Positions 22,328 through 25,527 of a stretch of DNA of 25,527 bases are shown piece after piece. Position numbers and translations under genes: made by a program. The notes below the pieces were generated by a model. It ran no database searches, was not told the origin of the DNA, and saw only the letters and a list, made by a program, of their open reading frames with translations. The number at the start of each line of letters is the position of its first letter. Position 1 is the first letter of the stretch. The stretch is from a virus. The stretch lies in IMG/VR virus record IMGVR_UViG_3300025699_000049, positions 1 to 25,527 of that record; one strand, 5' to 3'.

Positions 22328-23286
22328 GTAATTTATTAGAAGAAAGAGAGTACTATAAACCGTTTAATTACCCTTGGGCATTTGAACATTATAAAGAACA
22401 GCAGCACATGCACTGGTTGCCCGATGAAGTAAACCTTGCAGATGACTTGAAAGATTTTAGAGAAAAGCTAACTCCAGGCAACAAAGTATTGCTTTCGCAA
22501 ATCTTTCGCTTCTTTACACAGGCGGATGTAGATGTATGTTGTGGCTACGCTAAACATTACTTACCTACATTTAAACAGCCCGAAGTAAGAATGATGTTGG
22601 CTTCTTTTGCGGCTATGGAAGCTGTTCACCAAGAGGCATACTCTTTATTACTAGAGACACTGGGCTTTCCGGAGGAAGAATACCAAGAGTTCATGAAGCA
22701 TAAAGCTATGATGGACAAACATGAGCACCTTAGTGACTTTGGCATGGAAACTAAGATGGATATAGCTAAAACTATGGCTATCTACTCAGGTTTTACCGAA
22801 GGAGTACAATTATTTAGTAGTTTTGCTATCTTGTTGAACTTTCCTCGTCACAACTTGATGAAAGGTATGGGTCAGATCGTTACGTGGTCTATTCGAGATG
22901 AGAGTTTACACGTAGAAGGTATGTCAAAGCTTTTCCGTACTTTCATACAAGAGAACCCTGAGTTATGGAATGATGACCTAAAGTATGAGATCTATTGTGC
23001 TGCAGAGCGCACTGTAGAACTAGAAGATGCGTTTATTGATTTATGTTTTGAAGGTGCTGATGTACCTGATCTAACCCCTGAAGAAGTAAAAGCATACATT
23101 CGATATATTGCAGATCGCAGACTACTAGGTCTAGGATTGAAAGAGATTTTTGGAAGTAAGGAAAATCCTTTAAAGTGGTTAGACTATATGTTAAACGCAG
23201 TTGAACACGCAAACTTTTTTGAGAATCGTGCAACTGAATATTCACGAGCTAGTACCACAGGTAACTGGCAAGATATTTTTAAATAG
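22324..23286 (+). CDS. nrdB: Class Ia ribonucleotide reductase, small subunit NrdB
   Basis: 320 residues from ATG 22324. The diiron ligands are all present at E. coli spacing: Asp68, Glu99, His102, Glu159, Glu193 and His196 (MEAVHQEAYSLL, RDESLHVEGM), and the radical Tyr is Tyr106, seven after Glu99. SGFTEGVQLFSSFAIL holds Glu159. The C-terminal end (STTGNWQDIFK) is polar with aromatic and acidic residues and should bind NrdA. It therefore looks like a working tyrosyl-radical subunit. Length is somewhat short against E. coli (376). Confidence 0.96.
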   Translation: MSNLLEEREYYKPFNYPWAFEHYKEQQHMHWLPDEVNLADDLKDFREKLTPGNKVLLSQIFRFFTQADVDVCCGYAKHYLPTFKQPEVRMMLASFAAMEAVHQEAYSLLLETLGFPEEEYQEFMKHKAMMDKHEHLSDFGMETKMDIAKTMAIYSGFTEGVQLFSSFAILLNFPRHNLMKGMGQIVTWSIRDESLHVEGMSKLFRTFIQENPELWNDDLKYEIYCAAERTVELEDAFIDLCFEGADVPDLTPEEVKAYIRYIADRRLLGLGLKEIFGSKENPLKWLDYMLNAVEHANFFENRATEYSRASTTGNWQDIFK

Positions 23287-23294
23287 AGGTATTT

Positions 23295-23534
23295 ATGAGC
23301 GAAGAAAACAATACATTCACACTAGACGGCGAAGATTACGTAATAGACGACGTATCCGATCATGCTAAGTTTTTGGTTTATCACTTAAATAGATTGAATG
23401 AGAAACGTAGGGAGGCTGAAGGAGAGTTAGCACTGCTAAACGCTGCTGAGGCAGGTTTTGTAGAGCAGCTTAGAGACGCTGTTAAGGATGCAGAAGAGCA
23501 GCCTGAAGAAGTCAAAGAAGGTGAAGTAGTATAG
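23295..23534 (+). CDS. Small acidic coiled-coil phage protein
   Basis: 79 residues from ATG 23295 with AGAGGT just upstream. It begins FTLDGEDYVIDDVSDHAKFL, then a heptad-like helix (LNRLNEKRREAEGELALLNA) and an acidic tail. The opening resembles small phage proteins of the DUF6447 type (a short strand turn, then a helix), though this is a memory-based link. No catalytic residues. It is the last gene of the P5 unit, followed directly by terminator T3. A helical oligomer or adaptor is possible; nothing more specific can be said. Confidence 0.7.
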   Translation: MSEENNTFTLDGEDYVIDDVSDHAKFLVYHLNRLNEKRREAEGELALLNAAEAGFVEQLRDAVKDAEEQPEEVKEGEVV

Positions 23535-23560
23535 AAAGGGGGCGAAAGCCCTTTTTCTTT
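23535..23560 (+). terminator. Intrinsic terminator T3 between convergent units
   Basis: AAAGGGGGC (23535-23543) pairs with GCCCTTTTT (23548-23556), nine pairs with two G-U pairs, around a GAAA tetraloop, with T residues running to 23560. It ends the plus-strand unit one base after the stop of the coiled-coil gene and stands three bases from the stop of the minus-strand gene. Its reverse reading gives a weaker T-tract, so it may stop both units. Confidence 0.88.
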
Positions 23561-23562
23561 GT

Positions 23563-24084
23563 CTAAGAAAACGACATAGAATGCTGTATTAGTGTGTGGC
23601 TATCATCTAAATCTTGTACTTCTTCGGATGTATACGCAGAGGCAGAATCATATAGCATAGGCGTCACAGTATTTAACTCATATGTATAAGTAGAGCAGTC
23701 TTTTAAAGTCCATGAAAGTACTTCGGTGTAGTTAGTTCTATAGTAAGACTCAAGCGCATCAAAAAAATCTTGAGAGTATAAATAATTCCTACTCCCTTCA
23801 AAATCTATACCTGCTAAGTAATAAGACTGTCTAAGTACTCCATCTGTTACAATACCATATCTAATCCAGCATAGTACATTATCCTTAAAGTACCCAAAAA
23901 CTACTGCGTTACTATCAGACTCTAGTGAGTAAAGTAAGTCGGAGGTTAACCAATCATGGGCCTCTGTCTCTCTACTATCAGTAACTAAACGCATAGTACC
24001 TTCTAATATTTTGTCTTTGCAGGCATTAAATAGTATATCTATCTCAGATGTCTCTAGCGCAGTAATATTTCTTACTTCATTCAT
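23563..24084 (-). CDS. Hypothetical protein, end of the minus-strand unit
   Basis: 173 residues. ATG 24084 is chosen: GGAG lies six bases before it and the previous gene ends three bases upstream; the frame open to 24159 would overlap that gene. The protein is acidic and Tyr-rich: TSEIDILFNACKDKILEGT, DWLTSDLLYSLESDSNAVVF, YFKDNVLCWIRYG and YYLAGIDFEGSRNYLYSQDF. The arrangement of a helix then paired strands then helix is faintly like an acetyltransferase (GNAT) fold, but no acetyl-CoA loop is evident, so this is not claimed. Its place after tail-type genes suggests a virion or tail-associated role. Family not recognised. Confidence 0.7.
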   Translation of the reverse strand: MNEVRNITALETSEIDILFNACKDKILEGTMRLVTDSRETEAHDWLTSDLLYSLESDSNAVVFGYFKDNVLCWIRYGIVTDGVLRQSYYLAGIDFEGSRNYLYSQDFFDALESYYRTNYTEVLSWTLKDCSTYTYELNTVTPMLYDSASAYTSEEVQDLDDSHTLIQHSMSFS

Positions 24085-24086
24085 AG

Positions 24087-24596
24087 TTAGCTCCAAAGCT
24101 GTATTATTCTTGTCCCAGCTTGGGGCACTATATAATTGAGTGGTTCTGTCCATGACCACCGAGGTAGGTATGTATTTACAAGCCCTTGACCAGGGATATA
24201 TGTATAGCCAGAAGCATCACTAGTATAAGTCAAATCAGATCTTTCTCTAGACCAGAGTAATGTCCTATTTGAACTAAGTAATTTGATTGTTTTAAACGCG
24301 CTTGCATCAGTATTTAGAGGGCTTTGTACAGGAGATGTTATGTAATTAGCATTTAGTGCTCCCAGCTTTAAGTATTCAGTAGTGCCTACACGTCTAAACT
24401 CATAAAAGCCATGAGTGGTTCCATCTGCTACAGTAACATCTGTAGTTGGGTCTATGCTTCCTTGATAGTATCCGAATATCTTAAAGTACCCATAGTATAT
24501 GCTGCCAGTGTAATTAACGGCGGCAGAAGTTAGTTCGACTTCATGAAGCAGCACTGAAGTCGGGGCAGAGGCTGCCACTATCGCGGAACTAAACAC
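24087..24596 (-). CDS. Hypothetical tail-type structural protein
   Basis: 169 residues on the minus strand from GTG 24596, in a TAGTG overlap with the upstream gene's stop. The sequence is rich in Thr, Ser, Tyr, Gly and Asn and strand-like (VNYTGSIYYGYFKIFGYYQG, DLTYTSDASGYTYIPGQG), as common in tail-fibre or baseplate-associated proteins. The N-terminus is mildly hydrophobic (SAIVAASAPTSVLL) but is not a clear signal peptide. No catalytic motif. It sits between a tail-fibre-type gene and an unknown gene and is probably co-expressed with both. Family not recognised; the structural role is inferred from composition and context. Confidence 0.7.
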   Translation of the reverse strand: MFSSAIVAASAPTSVLLHEVELTSAAVNYTGSIYYGYFKIFGYYQGSIDPTTDVTVADGTTHGFYEFRRVGTTEYLKLGALNANYITSPVQSPLNTDASAFKTIKLLSSNRTLLWSRERSDLTYTSDASGYTYIPGQGLVNTYLPRWSWTEPLNYIVPQAGTRIIQLWS

Positions 24597-25527
24597 TATG
24601 AGATACCAGAACCAAAGATAATATAATTATCTACGGCAGTGCAAATAATCTCGGTAACAGCGCCTGTAGCTACTGTTAAGTTGGAAGTACCTGATGATAC
24701 AGCGGAACCATTAAGATGTTTAATTGTCTGAGTATTTGTTGTCCTGTCTACAGTAAGTGCTCCTGTACCTGAGTTAAGAAGTGTCCAGGATTTACCTACA
24801 TCACCAGAGACAGCATCTGCAAGTATAAGGGTTCCCGCACCTCCAGTATAAACAATTTTTTTACCTGCAAAAGTAGCAAACTCGGAAGCATCTATGCTGG
24901 TGTCAACTGTAGCTGCTAAGGTTTGAGATGCAGTTATTGTTCCTGAAGATACTAACGCGCCCGTTGACGGATTATATGTAAGTGCTCCAGTATCATCTAA
25001 GAGACCGTTCGATTCATCATGAAATACAACTGGGAAGTCCGTATTTGCTGTACTATCTGTAACTGTAACAGTTGAAGCAGTAATGTTAGCACCATTTAAA
25101 GAGATCGTACCACTTGTATTAGTAAATTGGTTATTAAAAGAGCCTATTGAGGAATAGTTATTCGAATCTCCTATAAAGAACTTTCCAGTATCTAGGTTGG
25201 GAGTAGCTGCAGTTCGTCCTGCACCCGCAACCATAATAGATCCAGTCTGTTCATGTACTCTTTCAACTTTACCAACATTTTGAATTAAATTAGCAGCACC
25301 TGCAGGTTTAACATTTGTTAATGCTCCAGCCGTTGCTGCGCTTACATATAGTATATCACCGAATTCCCATTCTTCAGCACCGCCTGTTGTGTCACCATGT
25401 GCAAATGTGCCAAACGAAATAACTTCAATATTACCATTAGCACTAACGGCTGCATTAGCTAGTCCAAATGAAGGCATCGTGGCTGCAGAGTTTGCTTGGG
25501 CTTTACTTACTACGGGTTTTTGTCCGC
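24596..25527 (-). CDS. Tail fibre / virion structural protein, partial at its start
   Basis: The minus-strand frame remains open past ATG 25477 to the window edge (residues QKPVVSKAQANSAAT before it), so ATG 25477 is probably internal and the true start is outside. The visible 310 residues match a tail-protein layout: FGDILYVSAATAGALTNVKP and NLIQNVGKVERVHEQTGSI form a head-type domain often seen in phage tail proteins; later come fibre-like repeats (STVTVTDSTANTDFPVVFHD, GALTYNPSTGALVSSGTITA) and a Thr/Gly/Ser-rich C-terminal domain ending in IIFGSGIS. It is probably part of the host-contact or tail-fibre apparatus, transcribed leftward, opposite to the replication genes. Which tail part it forms cannot be told from this piece. 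Confidence 0.85.
   Translation of the reverse strand, partial: GQKPVVSKAQANSAATMPSFGLANAAVSANGNIEVISFGTFAHGDTTGGAEEWEFGDILYVSAATAGALTNVKPAGAANLIQNVGKVERVHEQTGSIMVAGAGRTAATPNLDTGKFFIGDSNNYSSIGSFNNQFTNTSGTISLNGANITASTVTVTDSTANTDFPVVFHDESNGLLDDTGALTYNPSTGALVSSGTITASQTLAATVDTSIDASEFATFAGKKIVYTGGAGTLILADAVSGDVGKSWTLLNSGTGALTVDRTTNTQTIKHLNGSAVSSGTSNLTVATGAVTEIICTAVDNYIIFGSGIS

Noticed and set aside
23563-24084. GNAT acetyltransferase assignment for the minus-strand gene
   Set aside because: Only the general order of helices and strands fits; the acetyl-CoA binding loop could not be seen.
24085-24159. N-terminal extension of the minus-strand gene at 23563 to 24159
   Set aside because: It overlaps the end of the upstream tail-type gene, while ATG 24084 has a GGAG site at good spacing and follows the upstream stop.
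1-25527. tRNA genes, CRISPR arrays, insertion sequences, integrase or attachment sites
   Set aside because: None was seen on reading; no cloverleaf candidates, regular spaced repeats, transposase or recombinase motifs. A tRNAscan and repeat search could still find weak cases.

Overview
This window looks like part of the genome of a lytic, tailed, double-stranded DNA phage of a bacterium, AT-rich by eye. It carries a full self-encoded replication, recombination and nucleotide-supply set: DnaB-like helicase, DnaG-like primase, family A DNA polymerase, a NAD+-dependent DNA ligase split over two genes, a probable ssDNA-binding protein, an SbcCD (gp47/gp46, D12/D13)-type pair, a 5' flap exonuclease, a PDDEXK nuclease, an SF2 helicase, PhoH-like ATPase, ThyX, class Ia ribonucleotide reductase and a thioredoxin. 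Genes are packed head to tail with ATGA, TGATG, TAGTG or 7-32 base overlaps. The split ligase and the SbcCD/flap-exonuclease set resemble T5-like replication modules. No integrase, lysogeny repressor, tRNA or CRISPR array was seen. The host cannot be fixed from the sequence; canonical TTGACA/TATAAT promoters and AGGA-type ribosome sites imply a host with ordinary sigma-70-like transcription.

Layout. (1) 1-3002: a coupled run of small genes, mostly conserved phage proteins of unknown function, including a BPSL0761-like protein and a helix-turn-helix-like protein. (2) 3012-4205: promoter P1, a long leader with a hairpin, a small DNA-binding-type protein, terminator T1, then two small genes, one a PC4-like ssDNA-binding protein. 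(3) 4209-6795: P2 and ligase part A; P3 and ligase part B, a four-repeat DNA-binding-type protein and terminator T2. (4) 6822-8171: DnaB-like helicase with no promoter of its own in view. (5) 8183-15178: P4, two small basic proteins, primase, DNA polymerase, two tiny membrane proteins, a conserved phage protein, PhoH, ThyX and an SF2 helicase. (6) 15190-23560: P5, an unknown protein, the ssDNA-binding protein, SbcD, SbcC, PDDEXK nuclease, flap exonuclease, NrdA, thioredoxin, NrdB and a small coiled-coil protein, closed by terminator T3. (7) 23563-25527, minus strand: three tail or virion-type genes running toward T3, the first cut by the window edge.

Regulation. Five near-identical sigma-70-type promoters share a sequence extending beyond the -35 and -10 boxes and divide the plus strand into transcription units. 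The two small DNA-binding-type genes each lie between such a promoter and a strong intrinsic terminator, while the genes just after the terminators have no evident promoter. This suggests high expression of the DNA-binding proteins and read-through expression of what follows. No gene-free stretch exceeds about 125 bases.
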